In this document: positions 25,802 through 34,787 of the stretch, one piece after another
Layout of the letters: every line of letters begins with the position of its first letter
Position numbering within the stretch: the stretch's first letter is position 1
NCBI GenBank assembly: GCA_030765055.1
Contig: CM060953.1
Location: 23,197,687-23,261,686 of the forward strand
Origin: Mantis religiosa
Taxonomy: Eukaryota > Arthropoda > Insecta > Mantodea > Mantidae
DNA length: 64,000 nt
Direction of reading: 5' to 3'
Notes under the pieces: generated by a model
What the model saw: the letters and a program-made list of their open reading frames with translations, nothing else
Databases searched by the model: none
What the model was told of the DNA's origin: nothing
Made by a program: the position numbers and the translations under genes

Positions 25802-25873
25802 AAAAGCAAGTTTGGTTTTTGTCTCAATTTTCATTTTTCGTTTACGTTGTTCACTGGCACAAATGAGACATAT
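25802..25873 (+). repeat. 72-bp direct repeat, left flank of the gypsy element
   Basis: The 72 bases from AAAAGCAAGTTTGGTTTTTG to GAGACATAT are repeated without a difference at 28221-28292, on the other side of the LTR element. The left copy touches the LTR directly. It is far longer than the 4-6 bp target duplication usual for gypsy elements. Confidence 0.95.
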
Positions 25874-26419
25874 TGTGACTTTGTGGGTTCGTGAAATGAA
25901 AAGTCCAGTTACACCACTCAACAATGTTCTTTATTTCCACCGACTTACAGTTAAACTCTTGCCAAATACACAGTATTACGTGCTGCACACAATTACAATT
26001 CACCAGTTCGTCCGTTACAATTTCACTTGGCCTCGCGGTTACGTAAGCTCCGGTACACATTCACAGTTACGTACAGTCTTCCGTTGCACAATCTTCTCGT
26101 ACATTAGCACGTCACTGACTAACTCTTACACCAAGGACTGCGACTGTCTCCTCACTCACTAACTGATGACCAACTCTACTCTGTCCGTCTGTAACCCTCT
26201 TTATATAGGAATATCGCCGGTTTCTAGTGACCAAGGGAATGTTCCAGATTCCGTAATTTCGAGAAACAGGTGTAGAGAAACAGACGACACAGTCATGTTT
26301 TTCCCCTGACCACAGCCTGTCACCACTATAGGACAAACGAGGCGAGGGCGTGGCTAACCGAACCTTCCCTGTCTGCCGCTCTCAGCTGCTTCACAGGGTG
26401 TTCCAGCGCTCGCGTTACA
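25874..26419 (-). repeat. 3' LTR of the gypsy element
   Basis: 546 bp, the downstream LTR in element orientation. Read on the minus strand it contains CCTATATAAAGAGGG, a TATA-box match about the middle of the LTR, and AATAAAGAACATTG near the end as a polyadenylation signal. It begins TGTAACGCGAGCGCTGG and ends CCCACAAAGTCACA. Confidence 0.93.
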
Positions 26420-27628
26420 CTGCTCCCTCCTCAAAGCTGTTTTCCCCGAACAGCCCCACCCTAGCGTGCGAGGCGGTCCAGGTGTACCACCAGCATCTGC
26501 CCGGAGTCTGAGCCAGAAGTAGCGCTGCCGTAGTTTGTGAATCATTCGGTTCGCTCCCAGGTGTCCTCCTGAAGTACCGGCGTGCACTTCCTCCAAGACT
26601 TCCGGGACCTTGCTCCGGGGAAGTACCAACTGTTCTCTCTGCGCCTTCCCATCGGGTGACTCCCATACCCGGAACAGCACGCCCACTCTGGTCTTCAACG
26701 AGTCCCATTGGGCCCAGTACGACTTGTAGGTGGCGCTCCTAGGTGCGATGTCATCCCAGGTTGGTCTCACCCCTGCCTCCACTTCCCTCAAGAGTGGCCC
26801 CAAGTCTGCGTCCGCCAGCTGCTCCGTCCTCAGGCCTGCGCTAACCCAGCCTTCAGCAGGCACTGCCACAACTACTCGGACTGCTGCGGCACGCTCCTTA
26901 TCTTCCACTCTGGTGCACTGACCGCACTCTACTGAACAGGGTCTTCGGGACAAGGCGTCTGCGTTATCGTGACTCTTCCCTCTACGATGTTCCGAGGTGA
27001 AGTCGTACTCCTGCAGCCTCTGGACCCAACGTGCTGTCTGGCCTTCCAGGTTCTGCGATAGGACACCTCCAATGCAATGGTCACTAGCGTCGGTGTCCAC
27101 AATGAAGGCGCCACCCGGTTGTGGGAAACCCAAAATTGGAGCACTGCACAGGGTCTCCTTCGGGTGCTGGAAAGCGTCTTCGGCGTCCTCCGTCCACACA
27201 TAAGGCCGGTTTTCCTCCGTCAGGCGGGTGAGGGGTTTTGCGATGTTGTCGGCCTTTTCCTCTAAATCGTTAAGGCGGTCGTCTACTTGACCCTTCCGCT
27301 TGCCCAGATTCGTGACGTCATCCCTCACGCCGGCCAACCGTTCCTCAAACTTGGCGGCGAGAGCCTCGTGCGCCACCTTCACTTCGGTAGCCAGACGGTC
27401 ATTCGCTGCTCTCATTTCCGTGGTTAACTCGGCCTTAATTTGTTGCATCTTCTCGGTGATGTTGTCCCTAGCCGTCCTGATTAGTTTCAGTTCCGCGGCC
27501 AGGTTATTTCTAGTCTCCAGCATCTCTGTTAATTCGGCCTGCATTTCTTCCATCTTCCTGGTGATGTTGTCTTTAGCCGTCTTCATTTCTTCCAGTTCCG
27601 CTAAAATCTTTTCTAATGCTGCCTCCAT
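26354..27628 (-). pseudogene. Gypsy gag-pol remnant, one open frame across internal deletions
   Basis: I start it at the ATG at 27626-27628 because the longer open frame begins with a non-ATG codon inside the LTR. In numbering of the full 456-codon frame (ATG = residue 33): residues 33-161 are a Lys/Glu-rich coiled coil like gag N-termini. Near residue 162 the frame jumps to RT-thumb sequence (KPLTRLTEENRPYVW, APILGFPQPGG). FIVDTDASDHCIGGVLSQ (206-224) is the start of RNase H, with catalytic Asp. A second jump joins it to EGQTARWVQRLQEY and the HDNADALSRRP block. The integrase zinc-binding part keeps its two His (381, 388, in HAGTSGGHLGANRMIHKLRQ) but loses the two Cys at a third jump near 410. 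Protease, the RT YxDD box and the integrase DDE core are absent. No functional polyprotein can be made. Confidence 0.9.
26420..26432 (-). promoter_or_regulatory. Polypurine tract
   Basis: Read on the minus strand, GAGGAGGGAGCAG lies directly before the 3' LTR (which starts TGTAAC). That is the position and composition expected of the primer for plus-strand DNA synthesis. Confidence 0.75.
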
Positions 27629-27654
27629 CGTTGTAATGTTCGGTGATGTTGTTT

Positions 27655-27673
27655 TCCCGCTTCCTGACACCAG
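27655..27673 (-). promoter_or_regulatory. Candidate primer-binding site
   Basis: On the minus strand the bases just inside the 5' LTR read CTGGTGTCAGGAAGCGGGA. TGG close to the LTR edge fits complementarity to a tRNA CCA end. The tRNA cannot be named from this alone. Confidence 0.5.
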
Positions 27674-28219
27674 TGTGACTTTGTGGGTTCGTGAAATAAA
27701 AAGTCCAGTTACACCACTCAACAATGTTCTTTATTTCCACCGACTTACAGTTAAACTCTTGCCAATTACACAGTATTACGTGCTGCACACAATTACAATT
27801 CACCAGTTCGTCCGTTACAATTTCACTTGGCCTCGCGGTTACGTAAGCTCCGGTACACATTCACAGTTACGTACAGTCTTCCGTTGCACAATCTTCTCGT
27901 ACATTAACACGTCACTGACTAACTCTTACACCAAGGACTGCGACTGTCTCCTCACTCACTAACTGATGACCAACTCTACTCTGTCCGTCTGTAACCCTCT
28001 TTATATAGGAATATCGCCGGTTTCTAGTGACCAGGGGAATGTTCCAGATTCCGTAATTTCGAGAAACAGGTGTAGAGAAACAGACGACACAGTCATGTTT
28101 TTCCCCTGACCACAGCCTGTCACCACTATAGGACAAACGAGGCGAGGGCGTGGCTAACCGAACCTTCCCTGTCTCCCGCTCTCAGCTGCTTCACAGGGTG
28201 TTCCAGCGCTCGCGTTACA
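27674..28219 (-). repeat. 5' LTR of the gypsy element
   Basis: 546 bp, the upstream LTR in element orientation. It matches the other LTR except at about five single bases, for example G/A near 25898 against 27698, A/T in CTTGCCAAAT against CTTGCCAATT, and G/C in CTGTCTGCCG against CTGTCTCCCG. It carries the same TATA and polyadenylation motifs. Confidence 0.93.
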
Positions 28220-28220
28220 C

Positions 28221-28292
28221 AAAAGCAAGTTTGGTTTTTGTCTCAATTTTCATTTTTCGTTTACGTTGTTCACTGGCACAAATGAGACATAT
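28221..28292 (+). repeat. 72-bp direct repeat, right flank of the gypsy element
   Basis: Identical to 25802-25873. One extra C (28220) separates it from the LTR end. Beyond it the sequence continues GGACATTTTTCATCC. Confidence 0.95.
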
Positions 28293-28767
28293 GGACATTT
28301 TTCATCCTTAAAAGACACCTGACTTGTACCATCTGTATTGTTCTATCTCTGCTTCATTCAGTGAGGAATTATTCAGCAAGCAATCTGTTATAGTTGTAAG
28401 TCAGAGTTCTGTTATTAATACACATGATCTCCCTACCAACAGCAATTCATAACTACTATGACGTCTATATTAAATGTTAAAATACAGACATTACCTCGGA
28501 TAACTTACTTAGTAAGCTTTCTGCCACGTTACTTGTATATGGTACTGATGTATGTAATATATGCAAATCACATAATAAAATAATTTTCAAGAATACCACA
28601 AAAAGAGTTTTAAAATAAAATTCCCGAGCTAGAAACTATCGTTTAAATGGAAATCGTTTCATTGTTTTTATTTTCTCTAAACCTTTCTAACGAATTTCAT
28701 TAAAGCACCATAGTGCCACTGTTGGGACCTAATTTCAGTTCGAAATATGATCAGTAGAAAATAAAAA
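28293..28767. other. No gene recognised
   Basis: AT-rich, no recognisable coding or repeat sequence. Confidence 0.5.
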
Positions 28768-28995
28768 CGTCCGTCTGTGGTCCACAATCGGGAGGCTTGA
28801 GTTCTATTCCCGTGGCCAACTTACCTCACCCATTGCTTTTCGAGGGTTTTCTCGGGTAGCTAGGCGAATGCTGGATAGGTTAATTACATTTAATTATTAA
28901 TAATAGGTTAATTACATTTAATTTCGGGACCGCCAGCCATGGACCTCTGGGGCTTGGCTGCTCGGCTCGTTGCCATCCCGCAATAGAGGACGTGT
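28768..28995 (+). repeat. SINE-like repeat, family E
   Basis: A tRNA-like head (GTGGTCCACAATCGGGAGGC, then GAGTTCTATTCCCGTGGCC as a weak B box) is followed by TTCGAGGGTTTTCTCGGGTA, GCGAATGCTGGATAGG and CCATGGACCTCTGGGG. This module order recalls SINE-A (TTTTCC, GACGAATGTCGGGTAGC, CCATGGACCCTGGG). A 21-base segment starting ATAGGTTAATTACAT is directly repeated at 28875-28895 and 28903-28923. Only this copy is present in the window. Confidence 0.55.
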
Positions 28996-29029
28996 CCATT
29001 GTCCTGGCCTGTCGGGGGAAGTCTCTAAG

Positions 29030-29315
29030 TAAAGTGTGTCCTGTCAGCGTGAGTGCAGTTGCTCCACAAAGAAAACGAACTCGACCGCCATAAATCTATC
29101 TCCACACTTCAGAAATGGAATACTGTCATTGAGGACCAATAGTAACCCTGATTTTCTGGAAATGACAGTCGCATGTTTGTCAAAACTAAGGAAGTTCCGC
29201 AGTAATGGATATAAGATAATTTATTTAGACGAAACCTCGTACGATACCCATGACGTATCGAGAAAGGTGGCAACCTTGCAGAAAGGGCTAGGAGAAGGAG
29301 GGTCTGTGTTGTAAA
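29030..29315 (+). pseudogene. Tc1/mariner-superfamily transposase scrap
   Basis: The open frame 29036-29314 contains LSKLRKFRSNGYKIIYLDET then SYDTHDVSRKV. The pattern hydrophobic-YLDET-aromatic-x-x-HD is typical of the first catalytic Asp region in a group of insect IS630/Tc1/mariner-type transposases. About 45 codons are recognisable. The second and third acidic residues are not present, and the frame ends shortly after. Upstream residues (29036-29120) are unrecognised. Confidence 0.5.
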
Positions 29316-29681
29316 ACGATTATAAGGGTTTGTCAAAAGAGGCGGCCAAACTGCACACGCGTTAACTAAACAGACTTTAAAGTGTAGGGACCCTGCCCTC
29401 TGCACTGCCGTGGCTGTTTGGGTCGGCCATGTTATATCTCCTCTGGCCTCATCCTTCCTCCCGGGGGTGCCCCCACTTGGGGGCATAGGCACAATGGGCC
29501 CAGCTTGGTGGCCTACGTACCGAATCCCCTCCTTAGTGAAATCCTAATAAAAACGTTAAATTGTCATGAAAGGAGATGCTTAAGGTAGAATGCGAGGATA
29601 ATGTCTAAAAAAAATTTTGTTCTAACAACGTAAATAAAACTGAATATCCGAATAAAAAATGCGTCGAAAAACGTAGAAATA
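29316..29681. other. Unassigned, partly GC-rich segment
   Basis: 29380-29530 is GC-richer and includes a 7-bp hairpin TGCCCCC/GGGGGCA (29468-29485). An antisense 127-codon frame (29109-29492) spans it and the transposase scrap; it is regarded as incidental. TA at 29680-29681 is the insertion target of the mariner-like element. Confidence 0.45.
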
Positions 29682-29792
29682 CAGGGTGTCCATAAATGAA
29701 TATCGGGGTTTTAACGCTTTATAACATTAATTTTATTAAACTTACAGTAATGAAATATATGTCACATGAAAGAGCAACTCAAACAGTTTTAT
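29682..29792 (+). repeat. 111-bp terminal inverted repeat, left
   Basis: Starts CAGGGTGTCCATAAATGAAT and ends AACAGTTTTAT. Its complement at 30924-31034 matches at 110 of 111 positions by eye. Confidence 0.95.
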
Positions 29793-29800
29793 ATACGAGC

Positions 29801-30853
29801 TTACAAGTGTTCTATGTGAGCACCATTTGTCACACGGCACACATCAAGTCTATAGCTGAGTTCTTCCCAGACGTTGAGCAGTGTGTCTTCAGTAATTGTT
29901 GCAACAGCTGCTTCAATCCTGTTTTGTAATTCATGGAGGTCAGCTGGTAATGGAGGTACATACACACGATCCTTGATGAAACCCCAAAGGTAGAAATCGC
30001 ATGGCGTTAGGTCGGGTGAACGTGGAGGCCACGCATAGCAAGCTCTGTCATTGGGTCCCTTGCGGCCAATCCAGCGGTCGGGTAAAGTTACGTTCAACCA
30101 TTCGCGTACTGCGTTGTGCCAGTGAGGTGGCGCGCCATCTTGCTGGAAAATGAAATTCTCTGGTTCATATTGTTCCAACTGAGGGAAGAGCCATTGCTCT
30201 AGTGTATCAAGGTAGGAAGTACCAGTTACAGTAGCTTCACCAAAAAAGAAAGGTCCGTAAACTTTCCGCCGGGATACAGCACAAAAAACATTGATTTTAG
30301 GGGAGTCTCGTTGCACTTGTACGACCTCATGAGGATTTTTTGAGCCCCATATCCGCGCATTATGAGTGTTAACATGTCCACTGAGGTGAAAGGTCGATTC
30401 ATCACTGAAAACAACATGATCTAGAAAATCTTCATCGTCATTAAACAGCATTACGTTAGCGAAGTTGGCACGTAAACCATGGTCTGCAGGCTTTAGAGCC
30501 TGTAACAACTGTAAACGATAAGGACGTAGTTGCAATCGTTTCCTTAAAACTTTCCAAACAGTCGACTTAGCAATTTCTAATTCACGACCAGCCTTCCGAA
30601 CTGATTTCTTTGGGCTACGAGTGAACGACTCTCTCACTCGCTCAACATCCTCTTCGCTAACTCTTGGTCGTCCCGTGCTCTTCCGTTTACAAAGGCAGCC
30701 TGTATCTTCAAACTGATGAAACCATCTACGGATGTTATTGTCACTTGGAGGATCACACCCGAACTTAATGCGGAACGCACGTTGCACAGTAACTACAGAT
30801 TCGGTCTTTGCAAACTGCAAAACACAAAACGCTTTCTGCTCACTAGTCGCCAT
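29801..30853 (-). CDS. Mariner-like transposase, intact
   Basis: A 350-residue DDE/D transposase, which would cut and paste its element at TA sites by binding the terminal repeats. ATG is at 30851-30853, TAA at 29801-29803. Residues 1-60 form a helix-turn-helix-like N-terminus (FGCDPPSDNNIRRWFHQFED), followed by a GRPR linker (61-64). A second HTH-like region spans about 83-110 (RKAGRELEIAKSTVWKVLRK). Catalytic acids: D151 in VVFSDEST, D239 in FQQDGAPPH, and D286 in RSPDLTPCDFYLWG. D239 and D286 are 46 residues apart; D281 in SPDL is 41 away. Mariner has 34 by the D286-type count. The C-terminus (DVCRVTNGAHIEHL) is typical of this insect transposase group. Length and motifs are complete. It was probably carried in by transposition rather than being a host gene. 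Confidence 0.93.
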   Translation of the reverse strand: MATSEQKAFCVLQFAKTESVVTVQRAFRIKFGCDPPSDNNIRRWFHQFEDTGCLCKRKSTGRPRVSEEDVERVRESFTRSPKKSVRKAGRELEIAKSTVWKVLRKRLQLRPYRLQLLQALKPADHGLRANFANVMLFNDDEDFLDHVVFSDESTFHLSGHVNTHNARIWGSKNPHEVVQVQRDSPKINVFCAVSRRKVYGPFFFGEATVTGTSYLDTLEQWLFPQLEQYEPENFIFQQDGAPPHWHNAVREWLNVTLPDRWIGRKGPNDRACYAWPPRSPDLTPCDFYLWGFIKDRVYVPPLPADLHELQNRIEAAVATITEDTLLNVWEELSYRLDVCRVTNGAHIEHL

Positions 30854-30923
30854 CTTTGCTACTACCGCTTTCTAGCGGATCGCGGCGTAAACATTTCACG
30901 CACATGCGCACTGGTGCCAACGA

Positions 30924-31034
30924 ATAAAACTGTTTGAGTTGCTCTTTCATGTGACATATATTTCATTACTGTAAGTTTAATAAAATTAATGTTATAAAGC
31001 GTTAAAACCCCGATATTCATTTATGGACACCCGG
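30924..31034 (-). repeat. 111-bp terminal inverted repeat, right
   Basis: Ends TTTATGGACACCCGG at 31034, followed by the TA duplication. It lies upstream of the transposase start, leaving about 70 bases between repeat and ATG for promoter or leader. Confidence 0.95.
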
Positions 31035-31036
31035 TA

Positions 31037-31844
31037 TCATTCTTTTGTAATAAAATAGATAATCACGGACTAAAATTATCTCAAAATGTTACGTAGCTAC
31101 GGTACGCAGAATCATTTCGTATACCCTTTCTACCAGGTAAAGGTGTTTCTGTACAATCCCTGAAGGTTTATTGGTTGGATTAGGTGAGGTCGTTGCCAAT
31201 AAAAATGTTAAATAATGTTAGCTATAGCTCAACAGAAATGGAGAGATAAATAGATTAAGTTCTGGGAATGTCGTGAATTAACACAACCGTTTGAGGTATC
31301 TGCTGATATCAGAAGCTTTCTATAAGCAGAAAATAACCATCTCCCAACAAAAGCTGTTTGTACAAAAAACAGGCAATGAAAAGCGTGTATCTTGTTTGAA
31401 GTTTACATTCGTTTGATGTGCAAACACTCAATTAGTACGCAGACAAAGGTAGCCTTTCGATTTGTGCCGAGTCACGTTCGGTTCCACAGCACACGATTTC
31501 AATCACGTGTGACAAAAACATACGCTCCTCTCTTGTTTGATTTAACTATAAAATTAATGAAAGGTTACGTATAGCTAGCTCTTCCATGAAAGCAAAGAAA
31601 CGTCTCTAAAATAACTTCGTGCCAGGGATATCCAAACAGCGGCTGGCTAACAAAAGCCTTTCGTCTATCGCTTGCGTTCAGAATTTGAATTTCCGCATTC
31701 CACCAGAAACAGAATACATGTTGGACATTTCTCTACTCAGAATAAAGCAGACTCAGTGCTTATATTTTTTTAATGTTGGTAGTTTCAGTGATTTGAGTCC
31801 TTTTGTTCTTTTACAGTGAGTGCCAGAAGTGACTGAGGTGTAAG
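31037..31844. other. No gene recognised; 5' part of the older mariner may lie at the end
   Basis: No coding sequence. The last 60-100 bases before 31845 are probably the 5' untranslated region of the mariner pseudogene, but no left terminal repeat matching its right end was found. Confidence 0.45.
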
Positions 31845-32884
31845 ATGGAGAAACTTGAGGCTCGTAGTGTGATCAAGTTCCTGCATTTGAAGGCTAAAAG
31901 TGCCCGGGACATCCGTGATGAGATGACGACAGTTTATGGAAATGATTGCTCATCGTATGACACTGTCGTGAGGTGGAAAAGGAATTTCCAAACTGGTCAC
32001 ATTTCCCTGACAGATGAGTCAAGAGCTGGTAGACCGTCAGCTGTCACAGTGAAGAAAGTGGAGTGTTTAATACTGGAAGACAGACGAGCAACCATCCAAA
32101 TGATCATGAATGAGACACTTCTTAGTTATAGTAGTGTGTGGAAAATTATTCATGACGAACTGCACATGTCTAAGGTGTCTGCATGATGGGTTCCACGTTT
32201 GCTAACCTCTTTCCAAAAGCAAACACGGCGTGACCTTACAAGACAGATGTTGATGCTGCTAGAACAGGATGAAGATGCCTTTTTTGCTCGTCTGATAACC
32301 ATGGATGAATCCTGGATCTATCAGTATGATCCTGAGACAAAAACCATGAACATGGAATGGAAACGTGCCGATTTCCCCCTTCCCAAAATGGCAAAGGTGC
32401 AAAAGTCAGCTGGAAGGCCATACTTTCAGTTTTCTGGGACTGTCGTAGAGTCATCCTTACAGATTATCTTGGCAAGGGACAAACCATCACTGACAGATAC
32501 TACTGCAAACTTCTGGACAAGTTACGAGCAGCTCTGATTAAGAAACGACGCGGTATGCTCTCCAAAGTTGTTCGTCTTCTGTCTGACAATGAACCAGCTC
32601 ATTCACCTCAAGTTGCAGTTGACAAAACAAGAGAATGTGGCTATGAGACCTTACAGCATCCGCCTTATTCGCCCGATCTCGCAGCAAGTGACTTTCTCTT
32701 GTTCCCGGAAATGAAGAATCCGTTGCGTAGTCACCGATTTGACAACACAAATGACGTCATCAATGAAGTGGAAGAGTGGTTTAAAGCGAATTCTACAGAC
32801 CTCTACAGTCAAGGTATTTGGAAGGTCGAGAAACGCTGGGACAAATATGTAAATCTGGATTGTGACTACGTAGAGAAGGTCTAA
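31845..32884 (+). pseudogene. Mariner (DD34D) transposase pseudogene
   Basis: Starts at ATG 31845 and runs to a TAA after 32881 with near-full family length (about 345 codons), but with two lesions. A TGA interrupts at about 32184-32186 after MSKVSA, consistent with CGA-to-TGA decay. A single-base loss near 32412-32418 shifts the frame. Recognisable parts: N-terminal HTH, AGRPSAV linker, LITMDESWIYQYDPETK (first Asp), VRLLSDNEPAHS (second Asp) and PPYSPDLAASDFLLFPEMK (third Asp in SDF). The last two Asp are separated by 34 residues, the classic mariner spacing. The end is typical (KRWDKYVNLDCDYVEKV). It is not closely related to the intact element 800 bp upstream. Confidence 0.92.
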
Positions 32885-32957
32885 CAAGCACATATCAAAA
32901 CAAACTCTCTATCACATTTTTAAAAGGTGATAATTACAACTTTTCGACACTCCCTCA
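32885..32957 (+). repeat. 3' end of the older mariner with terminal repeat
   Basis: After the stop, AGGTGATAATTACAACTTTT and CGACACTCCCTCA run up to TA at 32958-32959. That is a typical mariner right end. The reciprocal left end (starting TGAGGGAGTGTCG) is not found upstream, so that side is lost or diverged. Confidence 0.55.
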
Positions 32958-32959
32958 TA

Positions 32960-34689
32960 TGTTGAAAATTTGAGGCATTTTTCTTTCATAGTTTTTGAGA
33001 AAACAGAGCCTACTTTCGCAACAGAAAATGAATTTTAGGGGAATATTAAAACAAATAAAATAATCAAAGAGCAACTCACTTTTAAAATTGAAATGTTTAC
33101 TACTTTTCCCTCGTACAGGAAGCGGCCATCTCGGTAGTTGTGATACCAATCGCTGTACCGTAAATCTCACTATAAAATGAGCTAACTTTCGTATTTTTTA
33201 CCCAATTAGTTCAAAAATTATTTTGTTGTTTCATGAAATTATGAAAATGAGGTTTCAATGCAGCAAATTTAAAAAAAAAGTAGTAAAAATAGTTTTAATG
33301 CGTTCCAACACTAAACTATACTTTTATCAAAATGTTAAGAAAATGTCAAATAATAATATAACGCTAAAAACAGAAAATGTCATTTTTAACCCAATTGACC
33401 TTTTAATATCCCCTTAAGGATACCCATAAGTGAAAATTGGATAAAAAAGTGCAAAAAATGACAACATTTTTGCATAATCAAATATAGCTATGCAGCTCTT
33501 TAAAAATTGTGGATTATGACTATTTAAGTGTCACTGTAAGTGGACACAGGGCTTTATATCACCTATTTTGGTGATTTTCTCGTGTTTTCAATTTTCAGCG
33601 CTTTTCAGAATATTAATTACTCCACACGATGCAGCTTTCAAACTAGAAGCTTGAAAATTTTTGTGCTTGGATAAAAACAGTACCAAAGGAAACCGATGAA
33701 ATGATTTATTATGTCACCAGTGTTTGTACAATTAAATAACAAAGCACGCAGTTCACAAGAAATATAAAAAATTAATAAATGGAGAATTGAATACTTTTTT
33801 ATCATAATCCAAGGGTCAGATAAAAATTTCATCTCATAAATTTACTAATAATGTATTTATGAGCATAACTGCAAAGTATTACATTTCTAAAATTAAAATT
33901 GCATCATTTGGAACAGTTAAATAACAATAAAACACTATAAACATATCAATATCACAAGAACTATTTTGGACAAAGGTCTGACAATTGGTCTGTGAACTAC
34001 AGATAGTACTACACTAATTACATTAAAGTTTCAAGTCAATACACGTAAAACTCTAGATTTTAGGATTTTCAGAAATGGGTATTCTTAAGAGAGGACCGAT
34101 ACATGATGCCTTTAAAATTCCTCTCTCTCTTTGATCAGAAGGGGGAAAAATTAAAAAATAATATTTCCTATTTAGAAAATAGAACATAAATATGACATTT
34201 TTATTTTTTTTGGCTCTTGTAAACTTGAATTTGTTACTTAATTTCACATATTTTAACAGTGCAGGCACACAATATTCTAAATATATATTTAAAAGTTATA
34301 CATCAACCATTTTGTACTATGATTTCTTCATCATTTCGCAGTAAACAAATTATTGCATTAACCTCTCTTATCCACTCTTGACCAAACTGTTGTTAAAAAG
34401 ATTATTCTTCCATCAACCTCTCATTAATACAATAAATATTTATAGAATTGCTTCTACTTATTTAATTATTTATTATCCAATTTTGTGATTCCCATTTTAC
34501 TCAAAGGTATGTTACGAATTTAGTTTACAAATTATAAAATGAATATAATAAAATTACAAGACATAACCAAATACAATATGAAGCTGACAATACAATATCA
34601 AGCTGACAAACAGTAAACATCAAGATAAATCATTTAGCTTAAGAAATATTTGGTTTAAGAAAGCCATGAAATATTGATAAGTTTTGTAA
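32960..34689. other. No gene recognised
   Basis: Strongly AT-rich, with no open frame above 75 codons and no repeat family detected. Confidence 0.5.
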
Positions 34690-34787
34690 TTCATCAAAAG
34701 TGAGTGAGTGTGTGGTGTTTTAGGGCCCGTCGACAACAAGGTCATTTGGGCCCGAAGTCAACACTAAAACCTAAAAGTTCATCAAAA
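34690..34787 (+). mobile_element. Very short retroposon-like element with 10-bp target duplication (tiny element 1)
   Basis: TTCATCAAAA occurs at 34690-34699 and again at 34778-34787. Between them is a 78-bp insert (34700-34777) with GTGAGTGAGTGTGTGG, GGTGTTTTAGGGCCC, GTCGACAACAAGGTCATTTG and GGGCCC. The two GGGCCC blocks can pair around a 19-base loop, and GGTGTTTTAG nearly pairs with CTAAAACC outside them, so an RNA copy would fold strongly. A related 56-bp insert with its own duplication lies at 57285. It encodes nothing and has no Pol III boxes. It may be the 3' end of a longer unknown SINE or LINE. Confidence 0.75.

Larger units (their letters stand above)
25874..28219 (-). mobile_element. 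Gypsy-type LTR retrotransposon, internally deleted, minus orientation
   Basis: Two 546-bp direct LTRs (25874-26419 and 27674-28219) bound about 1.25 kb of internal DNA that encodes a shortened gag-pol frame on the minus strand. The LTRs differ at only five positions I could find (about 99% identical), so the insertion is recent. LTR ends are TGT...ACA. On the minus strand the right-hand LTR is the 5' LTR. Internal DNA lacks most of gag, protease, most of RT, the RNase H core and the integrase core, so the copy must rely on proteins from intact relatives to move. There is no normal short target duplication; a 72-bp direct repeat flanks it instead. Confidence 0.9.
29682..31034 (-). mobile_element. 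Mariner-like DNA transposon, apparently intact
   Basis: 1,353 bp bounded by TA on each side (29680-29681 and 31035-31036), the standard mariner target duplication. Its inverted repeats are 111 bp each (29682-29792 and 30924-31034) and differ at one position only, the second base (CAGGGTGTCC against CCGGGTGTCC). Between them one uninterrupted 350-codon transposase frame lies on the minus strand, its stop just inside the left repeat. Near-identical termini and an undamaged gene point to a recent insertion that may still be mobile. Confidence 0.95.

Noticed and set aside
27300..27962. 220-codon plus-strand frame over the gypsy element
   Set aside because: Antisense shadow of the gag coiled-coil frame and the LTR.
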